DNA of 64,000 nucleotides, from positions 62,001 through 126,000 of the forward strand of contig CAWICV010000004.1 in assembly GCA_963834705.1 (NCBI GenBank). The letters are read 5' to 3'. Each line of letters starts with the position of its first letter. Position 1 is the first letter of the stretch. Source of the DNA: RYN-230 sp963834705. GTDB taxonomy: Bacteria > Actinomycetota > Actinomycetes > Streptosporangiales > Streptosporangiaceae. The notes under the pieces are model-generated. The model made no database searches and was not told the DNA's origin. It saw nothing but the letters and a program-made list of their open reading frames with translations. Of this stretch, positions 49,686 to 57,818 are shown piece by piece. Made by a program: the position numbers and the translations under genes.

Positions 49686-49742
49686 GAGCCGGCGTTGGGC
49701 GCGAAGCGGCGATCGGGGGGTCCAGGGGGGTCGTCCCCCGGA
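49686..49742. repeat. Dispersed repeat copy after the GH9 gene
   Basis: On the minus strand it reads AGTCCGGGGGACGACCCCCC then TGGACCCCCCGATCGCCGCT then TCGCGCCCAACGC, immediately after the GH9 stop codon. It matches the head of the 38141 array, which likewise follows a stop codon. Likely a family of 3'-end-associated repeats able to fold back on themselves (GGGGGACGACCCCC). Confidence 0.7.
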
Positions 49743-51770
49743 CTAATGCTCCTGCCAGGCGAAGGCGAGCGGGGTCAGCGCGGTCAGGTCGATGGCCGGC
49801 TCGACCGTGGAGTAGGACTGCACGTTGTCCTGGAACACGGCCTTGTGCCCGTTGTACGCGGCGTACGGCACGTCGCCCGGCGCGTTGGCGTTGCACCGGC
49901 GCATGTTCGGCACCGTCCCGGTGGCCGCGAACGAGTTCGGCCCCTCCACGGTGGCCCCGGCCAGCACCGGCGGCGTGCCATCGTGCGAGCCGACCAGGTT
50001 GGTCACCTGGTGCTGCATGCAGTCCGGGAACACGGTGCCGTCCCCGACGATCAGGGAGACGCCCCAGCCGTTGCCGCCCAGGATGTTGTCCAGCCAGTGC
50101 TGGGCCCAGCCCGCGTAGACCGGGCGGCCGGTCAGCGCGTCGTACTCGTCGGCCATCACGGTCAGCCCGGCCCCGTGCGTGGTGGTGTCGTACTGGTCCC
50201 AGGCGAAGCCGAAGCGGAACGGGTCGCTGGCCGCGGCGTGGATGCCCTTCTCGATCTGCCCGCGCAGGTTGCCCAGCAACTGCGCCCTGGTCACCGCCAG
50301 GCCGCCGGCGTGCTGGCCGCGCAGCGCCAGGTCGAGTTCGTAGTCGGCCAGCGCGCTCACGTCGTACAGGTTCAGCGTGTCGGACAGCGCCTGCTGGCCG
50401 TGGATCCAGGCGCTGGCCCAGTGCGCCGCGTCGCGCAGGTAGCCGGTGTCCGGCCGGCCCGCGTCGCGCAGCGCGATGGCCAGTTCGGTGGCGCCCAGCA
50501 TCATGTCGTCCTGCCAGCTCGTCTCCGGGTAGAAGTCGAACGGGATGGCCGTCATCAGCTGGCCCTTCCAGTGCGGGTTGGCCAGCGAGTACACCGTCTT
50601 CGCCTCGGCCAGGCAGCGGTCCGCGTAAGCCGGGTCGGCCTTGCGGAACACCTGGTAGCAGAGCGCGAAGTCGGCGGTCAGCCAGGCCAGGTTCGGGCTG
50701 AGCAGCGAGCCGGGGCGGGCGGCCCGGAACACCGGCGGGTGCCGGATGTACTGATAGCGCGGGTTCGTCCCCCGGTAGTGGTCGTCGGCCTGGGGCAGTC
50801 GCCAGATGTCGTGGTCGCCGAAGTAGTAGTTGTTGGCCTCGCCGGTGCCCACCTCGTAGTACAGCGTCCTGGACTTCTGGTGCCACATCCGCTGCAGGAA
50901 GTCCAGCCCGAACTTGGCTTCGCCGGTGAAGTCGCGGCTCGCGGCCCCCGCCCCCATCTGCGCCGGGAAGGACGCGATGCCCTGCTCCAGGATCGCCTCG
51001 GTGTAGCTGGTCGTCTCCACGAAGTGCAGGTAGTCGCCCGCGTCCCACCAGCCGCCGGTGGCGTTGATCCGCACCCCGGTCGCGTACTTGGCCAGGCTGC
51101 CCTTGAAGTCACCGTTCCCGTCCACCGGCGGGGTCCGGTAGGTCATCGCGCTGGCGTCGTTGAGGTGACCGGGCGCGGTGCGCAGCGCGGTGTGGATGAA
51201 GTCCGGGCCGTCCCGCTCGTTGCGGTAGAAGTACAGCGCGTTGGCCAGCGGCTTGGCGTAGAGCTGCGCGGCCGGGCCGACCGGGAACCAGGGCGAGGCG
51301 GCCGACGGGTCGTTCAGGATGCCGGCCCGGTACGTGCCCGGCGCGTGCACGCCGGAGAACCGGGCCGCCCACACCCAGCCGTACCGCTTGCTCCACGAGC
51401 CGAGGTCCTTGGTGGCCAGCCCGGACGCGGCCACCGTGCAGGACCCGGCCCGGACCACCACCCAGCGCAGCGCACTGGCCGGCTTGGACTTGGTCATGAT
51501 CTCGGCCTGCTTGACCGCCCCGGCCGGGTAGCCGACCTGGTCCACCCGGATCGCGGCGGCGGGCGCGCCAGCCGGCGTCCGGTGCGAGCCGGTGGTCAGC
51601 ACCGAACTCGGCGTGGGCTCGTGGCAGATCTTCTGCACCGCAGAGCCGCCCGTCGAGGCCGACGCGGCCGGCGCGGCGCTGGCCGGGCCGGCCGCCGCGC
51701 ACAGTCCCAGCGCCAAGCCGAACGCGGCCACGGCCGCCGTCACCCGGGGAACCCGCAGAAGATCATTCAT
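49743..51770 (-). CDS. Secreted glycoside hydrolase family 9 (cellulase-type)
   Basis: 675 residues. A signal peptide (about 1-32: VPRVTAAVAAFGLALGLCAAAGPASA) opens it. A CelD_N Ig-like domain with IRVDQVGYPAGAVKQAEIMT covers about 70-170, then the (alpha/alpha)6 catalytic domain with GGWWDAGDYLHFVETT near residue 239 (the nucleophile/base Asp motif DAGD). The C-terminal region has AYNGHKAVFQDNVQSYSTVEPAIDLTALTPLA, where the catalytic acid Glu of the family lies. It would hydrolyse beta-1,4-glucans or related cell-wall glycans. It is monocistronic, ended by the dispersed repeat. Confidence 0.9.
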   Translation of the reverse strand: MNDLLRVPRVTAAVAAFGLALGLCAAAGPASAAPAASASTGGSAVQKICHEPTPSSVLTTGSHRTPAGAPAAAIRVDQVGYPAGAVKQAEIMTKSKPASALRWVVVRAGSCTVAASGLATKDLGSWSKRYGWVWAARFSGVHAPGTYRAGILNDPSAASPWFPVGPAAQLYAKPLANALYFYRNERDGPDFIHTALRTAPGHLNDASAMTYRTPPVDGNGDFKGSLAKYATGVRINATGGWWDAGDYLHFVETTSYTEAILEQGIASFPAQMGAGAASRDFTGEAKFGLDFLQRMWHQKSRTLYYEVGTGEANNYYFGDHDIWRLPQADDHYRGTNPRYQYIRHPPVFRAARPGSLLSPNLAWLTADFALCYQVFRKADPAYADRCLAEAKTVYSLANPHWKGQLMTAIPFDFYPETSWQDDMMLGATELAIALRDAGRPDTGYLRDAAHWASAWIHGQQALSDTLNLYDVSALADYELDLALRGQHAGGLAVTRAQLLGNLRGQIEKGIHAAASDPFRFGFAWDQYDTTTHGAGLTVMADEYDALTGRPVYAGWAQHWLDNILGGNGWGVSLIVGDGTVFPDCMQHQVTNLVGSHDGTPPVLAGATVEGPNSFAATGTVPNMRRCNANAPGDVPYAAYNGHKAVFQDNVQSYSTVEPAIDLTALTPLAFAWQEH

Positions 51771-51831
51771 CGGGCCAGGCTAGGCCCGGGATAGCTGGCC
51801 GGACAATGCCCACGGGACGGGAGATTTTCCG

Positions 51832-51891
51832 CCCCGTGGTCAGCAGCCCCGTGGTCAGCAGCCCCGTGGTCAGCAGCCCCGTGGTCAGCAG
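51832..51891. repeat. 15-bp tandem repeat, four units
   Basis: CCCCGTGGTCAGCAG is repeated four times, exactly, starting at 51832, 51847, 51862 and 51877. It fills the 127-nt gap between the GH9 start and the decarboxylase stop; no gene lies there. Confidence 0.92.
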
Positions 51892-51897
51892 AACAGT

Positions 51898-53394
51898 TCA
51901 CTCCTGCGCGACGACCTGGAACGTGGCCAGGCTGGGATCGGCCGCGTAGGCGATCCGGCCGCCGTCGGCCAGGGTCGCGCGCAGCGCGTCGAGCGCCGCG
52001 GCGGTGATCACCTCCCCCGGGGCGAGCACCGGGACGCCGGGCGGGTACGGTGCCACCAGTTCGGCCGAGACCCGGCCGACGGCAGCCGTTGCCGCCAGCG
52101 TTCGGTGCGGCAAGAAGAAAGCCTCGCGGGGCGGGATGGCCGGCTCCGGCGTGACCAGCCAAGCCGCCGCGGGCAGGGGCCGCCGGGCCGGGCCGCGGTG
52201 CCGCCGCACCGCGGCGAGCAGGGTGTCGGTGAAGCGGGTCACGGTGTGCTCGTCGTCGGCCAGCGTCACGATCGGCACGATCGTGTCCCGGTCCGCCATC
52301 TCGACCGGCATCCCGGCCGCGATCAGGTCGGCCTCCACTGCGTTCCCGTGCGCCCCGGTGCCGGGCAGCAGCACGACCAGCTTGGCCGGCTCGACCCCGG
52401 GCCCGTCCAGCACGTCCAGCCCGGGTTCCGCGCGGAGCCGCTGCTTGGCCGCGGCCACCACGCGGAGCAGCCGGCCGCACAGCTCGGCGCCGTCCCGGGC
52501 CAGCAGCGCCCGGGCCGCGTCGATGCTGGCCATGATCGCGCCTGCCGGGCTGGTGGTGTGGGTGGCCTCGAACGCCCGGTTGAGCCGGTCGGCGTCCAGC
52601 CGGCCCTGGCCCGCCTGGCTGGTCCGGGCCAGCACCAGCGCGCCCTGGGTGTAGGCGGGCAGCGCCTTGTGTGCGCTGGTCACCATGCCGTCCGCGCCCG
52701 CAGCCAGCGCGTGCGGCGGCAGGTCCGGGTGGAAGCCGAGATGGGCGGCCCAGGCCGCGTCCACCAGCAGCGGCACCCCGGCCCGGTGCGCGGCAGCGGC
52801 GTGCCCAGCCAGGTCGCCGGTGGTGCCGACGTAGGACGGGTCGCCGAGGAACACCGCGCAGGCATCCGGGTGTGCGGCCAGCGCGGCCTGGACCGCGGCC
52901 ACCGGGACCGGTCCGGGCAGCCCGGTCCCCGGGTCCACCTCGGGCAGCACCCAGACCGGGTCCAGGCCGGCCAGCACGATGCCGAGCAGCAGCGACCGGT
53001 GCAGCGCCCGGGTGACCACGATCGGCTGCCCGGGCTGGCCGGCCGCCAGGGCCAGCGCCTGGTTGCCGTGCGTCGAGCCGGCCACCGAGAACCGGCACCA
53101 GTCCGCGCCCCACAGTTGGGCCGCCCGCCGCTCCCCCTCGGCCAGCAGGTGGTCGGCGTGCTTGATGGTGTCCAGCCCGCCGTACAGCGGCGCGTCCCCC
53201 GCGGTGACCGCGCCGGTCAGGTCGGTGCGCTGCTTGTGCCCGGGCACGCTCATCGGGTTGAGCTGCCCGGCCTCGGCCTGTTCGCTGACCCGCAGCCAGC
53301 CGTCGAGCAACGGCGCATCGCCGCGCAGCTTTCTAGGATCCTTGCTGGCCAGTTCCTTGGTGGCCTCGGCCCTGGCCTGGTCCGGGCCGGCCAT
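51898..53394 (-). CDS. Orn/Lys/Arg decarboxylase-family PLP enzyme
   Basis: 498 residues with a fold-type I core. SVPGHKQRTDL at residues 49-59 is the group III decarboxylase N-terminal signature. GSTHGNQALALA, LLVDAAWAAHLGFHPDLP and TSAHKALPAYTQ, the last with the PLP-binding Lys at about 241, are complete. It lacks the N-terminal wing domain of the inducible enterobacterial enzymes, like the shorter YaaO/SpeA-like group. It probably makes a diamine or agmatine; the substrate is unknown. Its ATG is adjacent to the stop of betA (TAG-ATG), so the two are one transcription unit. Confidence 0.87.
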   Translation of the reverse strand: MAGPDQARAEATKELASKDPRKLRGDAPLLDGWLRVSEQAEAGQLNPMSVPGHKQRTDLTGAVTAGDAPLYGGLDTIKHADHLLAEGERRAAQLWGADWCRFSVAGSTHGNQALALAAGQPGQPIVVTRALHRSLLLGIVLAGLDPVWVLPEVDPGTGLPGPVPVAAVQAALAAHPDACAVFLGDPSYVGTTGDLAGHAAAAHRAGVPLLVDAAWAAHLGFHPDLPPHALAAGADGMVTSAHKALPAYTQGALVLARTSQAGQGRLDADRLNRAFEATHTTSPAGAIMASIDAARALLARDGAELCGRLLRVVAAAKQRLRAEPGLDVLDGPGVEPAKLVVLLPGTGAHGNAVEADLIAAGMPVEMADRDTIVPIVTLADDEHTVTRFTDTLLAAVRRHRGPARRPLPAAAWLVTPEPAIPPREAFFLPHRTLAATAAVGRVSAELVAPYPPGVPVLAPGEVITAAALDALRATLADGGRIAYAADPSLATFQVVAQE

Positions 53395-55116
53395 CTACGC
53401 GGCCGGGGCCGGGGTGCCGGGCGCGGCCGGGGTGCCGGGCTGGTGCCGGTAGAACTCGATGTGCTCCGGCGGCAGCGGGGTGTTGCCCAGGATCAGGTCG
53501 GCGGCCTTCTCCGCGGTCATCATCACCGGCGCGTAGATGTTGCCGTTAGTGATGTATGGCATGACCGAGGCGTCCACCACGCGCAGTCCGTCCAGGCCGT
53601 GCACCCGCATGCTGGCCGGGTCGACCACCGCCCCGTTGCCGGTGCCCATCTTGCAGGTGCACGACGGGTGCAGCGCGGTCTCCGCGTCCCGGCGCACCCA
53701 GTCCAGGATCTGCTCGTCGGTGGACACCTCCGGGCCGGGCGACAGCTCGCCCGCGCTGAACTCGTCGAACGCGGGCTGGTTCAGGATGTTGCGGGTGACC
53801 CGGATGGCCTCACCCCACTCCTTGCGGTCGGTGGGCGTGGACATGTAGTTGAACCGCAGCGCCGGGTGGACCTCCGGGTCGCGGGACACGATCCGCACCG
53901 TGCCGCGGGAGTCGGAGTACATCGGGCCGACGTGCACCTGGTAGCCGTGCCCGCCCGCGGGTGACGAGCCGTCGTAGCGGATCGCGATGGGCAGGAAGTG
54001 GTACATCAGGTTCGGGTACGCCACCTCGTCGTTGCTGCGGATGAACCCGCCGCCCTCGAAGTGGTTGGTCGCCCCCGGGCCGCTGCGCAGGAACAGCCAC
54101 TTCGCGCCGACCATGGGCCGGTTGCGCAGCTTCAGCGCCGGGGCCACCGATACCGGCAGCTTGGATCCGTACTGCACGTACACCTCGAGGTGGTCCTGCA
54201 GGTTCTCGCCCACCCCGGGCAGGTCGGCCACGACGTGGATGCCCAGCCCGCGGAGCAGGTCCGCGCTGCCCACCCCGGACAGCTGCAGCAACTGCGGGCT
54301 GTTGATGGCGCCGCCGCACAGGATGATCTCGTCGCCGCGAACCAGCCGGGCCGGGCTGCCCGCGCCGCGGCTGACCGCGCCGGCGGTGACATTCCCCGGC
54401 CGGTACTCGACGCCGACCGCCCGGCAGCCCTCAAAGATGATCTTGGTGACGAAGGCCCGGGTGATCACGTCCAGGTTGCGCCGGCTGCGCACCGGGTGCA
54501 GGTACGCCCGCGCCGCGCTGAACCGCCGGCCACGGGAGATGTTCCGGTCGAAGGCCGCGAAACCCTCCTGCCGGTAACCGTTCACGTCCTTGGTCAGCGG
54601 GTACCCGGCCTGCTGCACGGCCTGGAAGAAGGCCTGGAACAGCGGGCTGGTGGCCGGCCCGCGCTCCAGGATGAGCGGGCCGTCGCCGCCGCGGAACTCG
54701 TCCGCCCCGGCCAGGCAGGTCTCCATCTTCTTGAAGTACGGCAGGCAGTGCGCGTAGTCCCAGCCGGCCATCCCCGGGTCGGCCGCCCAGCGCTCGTAGT
54801 CCAGCGGGTTACCGCGCTGGAAGATCATGCCGTTGATGCTGCTGGAACCGCCGAGCACCTTGCCCCGGGCGTGGTAGATGCTGCGCCCGTTCAGCCCGGG
54901 CTCCGGCTCGCTCTTGTAGCCCCAGTCGTAGAACCGGTTGCCGATCGGGAACGTCAGCGCGGCGGGCATGTGGATGTACACGTCCCACGGGTAGTCCGGG
55001 CGGCCCGCCTCCAGCACCAGCACCCGGGTCCGCGGATCGGCGGACAGCCGGTTGGCCAGCGCGCTGCCCGCGCTGCCGCCGCCGACGATGATGAAGTCGT
55101 ACTCCGCTGGAGCCAT
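53395..55116 (-). CDS. betA: GMC oxidoreductase, choline dehydrogenase type
   Basis: 573 residues. FIIVGGGSAGSALANRLSAD at 8-27 is the FAD fold. GKVLGGSSSINGMIFQRGNPLDY is GMC signature 1, GAINSPQLLQLSGVG signature 2, and DRNISRGRRFSAARAYLHPV, HPSCTCKMG and NGNIYAPVMMTAEKAADLIL match choline dehydrogenase. It oxidises choline to betaine aldehyde. Substrate assignment is helped by the nearby betaine catabolic genes; a related alcohol oxidase remains possible. ATG at 55116 is preceded by GGGAGG. The last 20 residues are a Pro/Ala tail. It is followed with no gap by the decarboxylase gene. Confidence 0.87.
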   Translation of the reverse strand: MAPAEYDFIIVGGGSAGSALANRLSADPRTRVLVLEAGRPDYPWDVYIHMPAALTFPIGNRFYDWGYKSEPEPGLNGRSIYHARGKVLGGSSSINGMIFQRGNPLDYERWAADPGMAGWDYAHCLPYFKKMETCLAGADEFRGGDGPLILERGPATSPLFQAFFQAVQQAGYPLTKDVNGYRQEGFAAFDRNISRGRRFSAARAYLHPVRSRRNLDVITRAFVTKIIFEGCRAVGVEYRPGNVTAGAVSRGAGSPARLVRGDEIILCGGAINSPQLLQLSGVGSADLLRGLGIHVVADLPGVGENLQDHLEVYVQYGSKLPVSVAPALKLRNRPMVGAKWLFLRSGPGATNHFEGGGFIRSNDEVAYPNLMYHFLPIAIRYDGSSPAGGHGYQVHVGPMYSDSRGTVRIVSRDPEVHPALRFNYMSTPTDRKEWGEAIRVTRNILNQPAFDEFSAGELSPGPEVSTDEQILDWVRRDAETALHPSCTCKMGTGNGAVVDPASMRVHGLDGLRVVDASVMPYITNGNIYAPVMMTAEKAADLILGNTPLPPEHIEFYRHQPGTPAAPGTPAPAA

Positions 55117-55247
55117 CTGCCCGCCTCCCGCCGTCGCCCGCACCCCACCGGCGGGCAGATTCGTACAATAACGGGATCTACCTGCGGCTGCCCTGCGCGA
55201 TCCGGGGGATGCCGGCGCCGGGCGGCCCCGACACGGGGGTGTTTGTC

Positions 55248-55853
55248 ATGTTCGTGCAGATCATCCAGGGCCGGATCGGCGACGCCGCCGCGGCCCGGCA
55301 GGCGATGGAGCGCTGGGAGCGCGACCTGGAGCCGGGCGCGGCCGGCTGGCTCGGCGGCACATACGGGATCACCGACGACGGGATGCTGGTGGCCGTGGTG
55401 CGCTTCGAGTCCAAGGAGGCGGCCCAGCGCAACAGCGCCCGGCCAGAGCAGGCGGCCTGGTGGCGCGAGATGGAACGCTGCTTCGCCGGCCCGGTCACGT
55501 TCCACGACTGCGACGACGTCATGCTGCTGCTCGGCGGCGGCTCGGACGAGGCCGGCTTCGTCCAGGTCATCCAGGGCCGGGTGCGCGACCGGGACCGGAT
55601 GCACGCGCTGGCCGCGCAGTCCGGAGACGTGGTGGCCAAGGTCCGGCCGGACGTCATCGGGGCCACCATCGCGGTCGACGGCACCGGGTTCTTCACCGAG
55701 ACGATCGCGTTCACCTCGGAGCAGCAGGCGCGCGCGGCGGAGCAGCAGGAGATGCCCGCCGACGCGGCCCGGCTGCTGGACGAGGAGATGTCACTGCTGG
55801 ACGACGTCAGGTTCCTGGATCTGCACCAGCCCTGGTTCGCCTCCCGGCACTGA
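55248..55853 (+). CDS. Two-repeat ABM-like (dimeric alpha/beta barrel) protein
   Basis: About 201 residues forming two similar halves: FVQIIQGRIGDAAAARQAMERWE and FVQVIQGRVRDRDRMHALAAQS begin the repeats, each with a beta-alpha-beta order typical of monooxygenase-like dimeric alpha/beta barrels (ABM). No catalytic or haem residues are conserved enough to assign a function. The ATG at 55248 has GGGGGTG about 8 nt upstream. A -10-like TACAAT lies at 55164-55169, giving a plausible promoter about 80 nt upstream, in the gap from the divergent betA. Confidence 0.7.
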   Translation: MFVQIIQGRIGDAAAARQAMERWERDLEPGAAGWLGGTYGITDDGMLVAVVRFESKEAAQRNSARPEQAAWWREMERCFAGPVTFHDCDDVMLLLGGGSDEAGFVQVIQGRVRDRDRMHALAAQSGDVVAKVRPDVIGATIAVDGTGFFTETIAFTSEQQARAAEQQEMPADAARLLDEEMSLLDDVRFLDLHQPWFASRH

Positions 55854-55892
55854 CGAGGGCGGGACGCGGGGCGAGGGACGCCGCCCGACCGC

Positions 55893-55940
55893 CCAGCCGC
55901 CTGGCCGCCCAGCCGCCTGGCCGCCCAGCCGCCCGGCCGC
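55893..55940. repeat. 16-bp tandem repeat, three units
   Basis: CCAGCCGCCTGGCCGC at 55893, 55909 and 55925 (the last with one change), between the ABM-like and phosphatase genes. In both flanking genes the region is untranslated. Confidence 0.85.
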
Positions 55941-55982
55941 CCGGACGCGGGCCCAGCGGGGCGGCCGGGCTACCCTGCCCAG

Positions 55983-56753
55983 GTGGCAATGCCCGAGCAC
56001 CAGCCCTCCTCCGGCCGCCCCGGCGGCACCGGCCGCCCTGGCCGCCCCGGTCAGCCTGCGGGCGGCCAGTCCCCGCACCCCGGGGCCACGGTCTACCGGC
56101 AGGCCCGCTTCCGGCTGCCGCCCGGCGGCACCGAGCTGCTGCTGATCCGGCATGGCGAGTCGGAAGCGGCGTACCTGGAAGAGCCGTTCCCGCTGGCCGA
56201 CGGGCATGCCGACCCGGAACTCGCGGCCGACGGCCGGGCCCAGGCCGAGCTGGTCGCGGAGCGGCTGGCCAAGACCCCGATCGCCGCGATCTACGTGACC
56301 ACGCTGCGCCGCACCGCGCAGACCGCGGCGCCGCTGGCCTGCCAGCTCGGCCTGACCCCGCAGGTGGAGCCGGACCTGCGCGAGGTCAACCTGGGTGACT
56401 GGGAGGCCGGGCTGTTCCGCAAGAAGGTCGCGGAGAACCATCCGATCGCCGAGCGGATGTGGGCCGAGGAACGCTGGGACGTCATCCCCGGCGCCGAGCC
56501 AGCCGAGGCGTTCGCCGCCCGGGTCGGCGGCGCGATCAAGCGGATCGCCGCCGCCCACCCGGACCAGCGGGTCGCGGTGGTGGTGCACGGCGGGGTGATC
56601 GGCCAGGCGCTGGCCCTGGCCACCGGGTCGCGCCCGTTCGCGTTCCTGGGCGCGGACAACGGGTCCATCTCCCGGCTGGTGGTCACGCCGCAGCGGTGGA
56701 TCCTGCGCGGCTACAACGACACCGCGCACCTGGAGCCTGGCTATACCCCCTAA
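55983..56753 (+). CDS. Histidine phosphatase (phosphoglycerate mutase-like) family protein
   Basis: 256 residues. After a 45-residue Gly/Pro-rich disordered leader, LLLIRHGESEA gives the catalytic RHG motif near residue 57. LTQVE..DLREVNLGDWEAG and VAVVVHGGVIGQALAL (the second His, near 200) complete the branch-1 phosphatase. It dephosphorylates small phosphoesters; the substrate is unknown. A shorter protein starting near the LPPGGTELLLIRHG would be the domain alone. It converges with the FAH gene, overlapping 4 nt at the stops. Confidence 0.87.
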   Translation: MAMPEHQPSSGRPGGTGRPGRPGQPAGGQSPHPGATVYRQARFRLPPGGTELLLIRHGESEAAYLEEPFPLADGHADPELAADGRAQAELVAERLAKTPIAAIYVTTLRRTAQTAAPLACQLGLTPQVEPDLREVNLGDWEAGLFRKKVAENHPIAERMWAEERWDVIPGAEPAEAFAARVGGAIKRIAAAHPDQRVAVVVHGGVIGQALALATGSRPFAFLGADNGSISRLVVTPQRWILRGYNDTAHLEPGYTP

Positions 56754-57643
56754 CTGGGGCGGGCCGCGGCCACCGCCTCCTTGCCGCGGACCACGGGGTT
56801 GACCAGCTCGCCGATCTCGGCGATGGAGATCCGGATCTCGTCGCCGTGGCGGAGCGTGAACGGCAGATCGGGGACCAGGCTGGTTCCGGTGGACAGCAGC
56901 ACGCCCGCCGGGAACTCATCCTCGCGGAACAGGAACCGGGCCAGCTCGGGCACGGTCCGGCGCAGCTCCCGGGTGCTGGCCTGGCCTTCCCAGACGGCCG
57001 CGCCGTCCCGGGCGATCGTCATGCCCAGGGTGAGGTCGTAGGGGTCCGGCACCTCCCAGGCAGGCCGGATCCACGGCCCGACCGCGCAGCCACCCAGGTA
57101 GATCTTGGCCTGCGGCAGGTACAGCGGGTTCTCTCCCTCGATCGACCGGGAACTCAGGTCGTTGCAGATGGTGTACCCGACCGGCTCGCCCGCCGCGTTC
57201 AGCACCGCGCACAGTTCCGGCTCGGGCACGTTCACCGCGGAGTCGGCCCGCACGCTGACCGGGGCGCCCGGCCCGGACACCCGCCAGGCGGCCGACTTGA
57301 AGAACAGCTCGGGCCGGGCCGCGTCGTACACCTTGTCGTAGATGTCCGCCGAATCCTGGCTCTCCTCGACCCGCGCGCTCCTGGACCGCTCGTAGGTGAC
57401 CCCGGCCGCCCACACCTCGGTCCGCCCGTCCAGCGGCGCGAGCAGGCTGGCCGGGTCGAACCGCACCGGCTCGAACGGCGGGTCCCCGGTGGCCTGGCCG
57501 GTGCACAGCTCGCGCACCTCCAGTGCCGGCAGGGCGAGCAGGTCGGCCATGGCGGCGATCCCGGGCAGTCCCCTGACCTCGCCGTCCTCCAGCACACCGA
57601 CCCGCGGCGCACCGCCGCCGGCCCGGAACCTGATCAGCTGCAC
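56750..57643 (-). CDS. Fumarylacetoacetate hydrolase (FAH) family protein
   Basis: 297 residues. The fold is that of FAH-domain enzymes: GVTYERSRSARVEE after the N-terminal cap, ELFFKSAAWRVSGPG, VPEPELCAVLNAAGEPVGYTICNDLSSRSIEG (metal-binding Glu residues), and a C-terminal EFPAGVLLSTGTSLVPD. It likely hydrolyses or decarboxylates a beta-diketo acid, or acts as a sugar-acid dehydratase; the substrate is unknown. GTG at 57643 has the GGAGGG site about 9 nt upstream, better than other starts. Confidence 0.83.
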   Translation of the reverse strand: MQLIRFRAGGGAPRVGVLEDGEVRGLPGIAAMADLLALPALEVRELCTGQATGDPPFEPVRFDPASLLAPLDGRTEVWAAGVTYERSRSARVEESQDSADIYDKVYDAARPELFFKSAAWRVSGPGAPVSVRADSAVNVPEPELCAVLNAAGEPVGYTICNDLSSRSIEGENPLYLPQAKIYLGGCAVGPWIRPAWEVPDPYDLTLGMTIARDGAAVWEGQASTRELRRTVPELARFLFREDEFPAGVLLSTGTSLVPDLPFTLRHGDEIRISIAEIGELVNPVVRGKEAVAAARPS

Positions 57644-57818
57644 CTGCGGTCTCCCTCCGCCAGCCCTGGCCGGCTCCGAGCCAGCTACGGCCCGGCGGCC
57701 AGCGTACGGTGGCCCGTCCCGCAGGTCCACCGCGCATCATGCCCAACGCCAGTACCGGCACCCGGGCCGTCTGCCCCGGACCTCGGACCGGCTGGCCCAC
57801 GACCGCTGCGCGGGCGGG

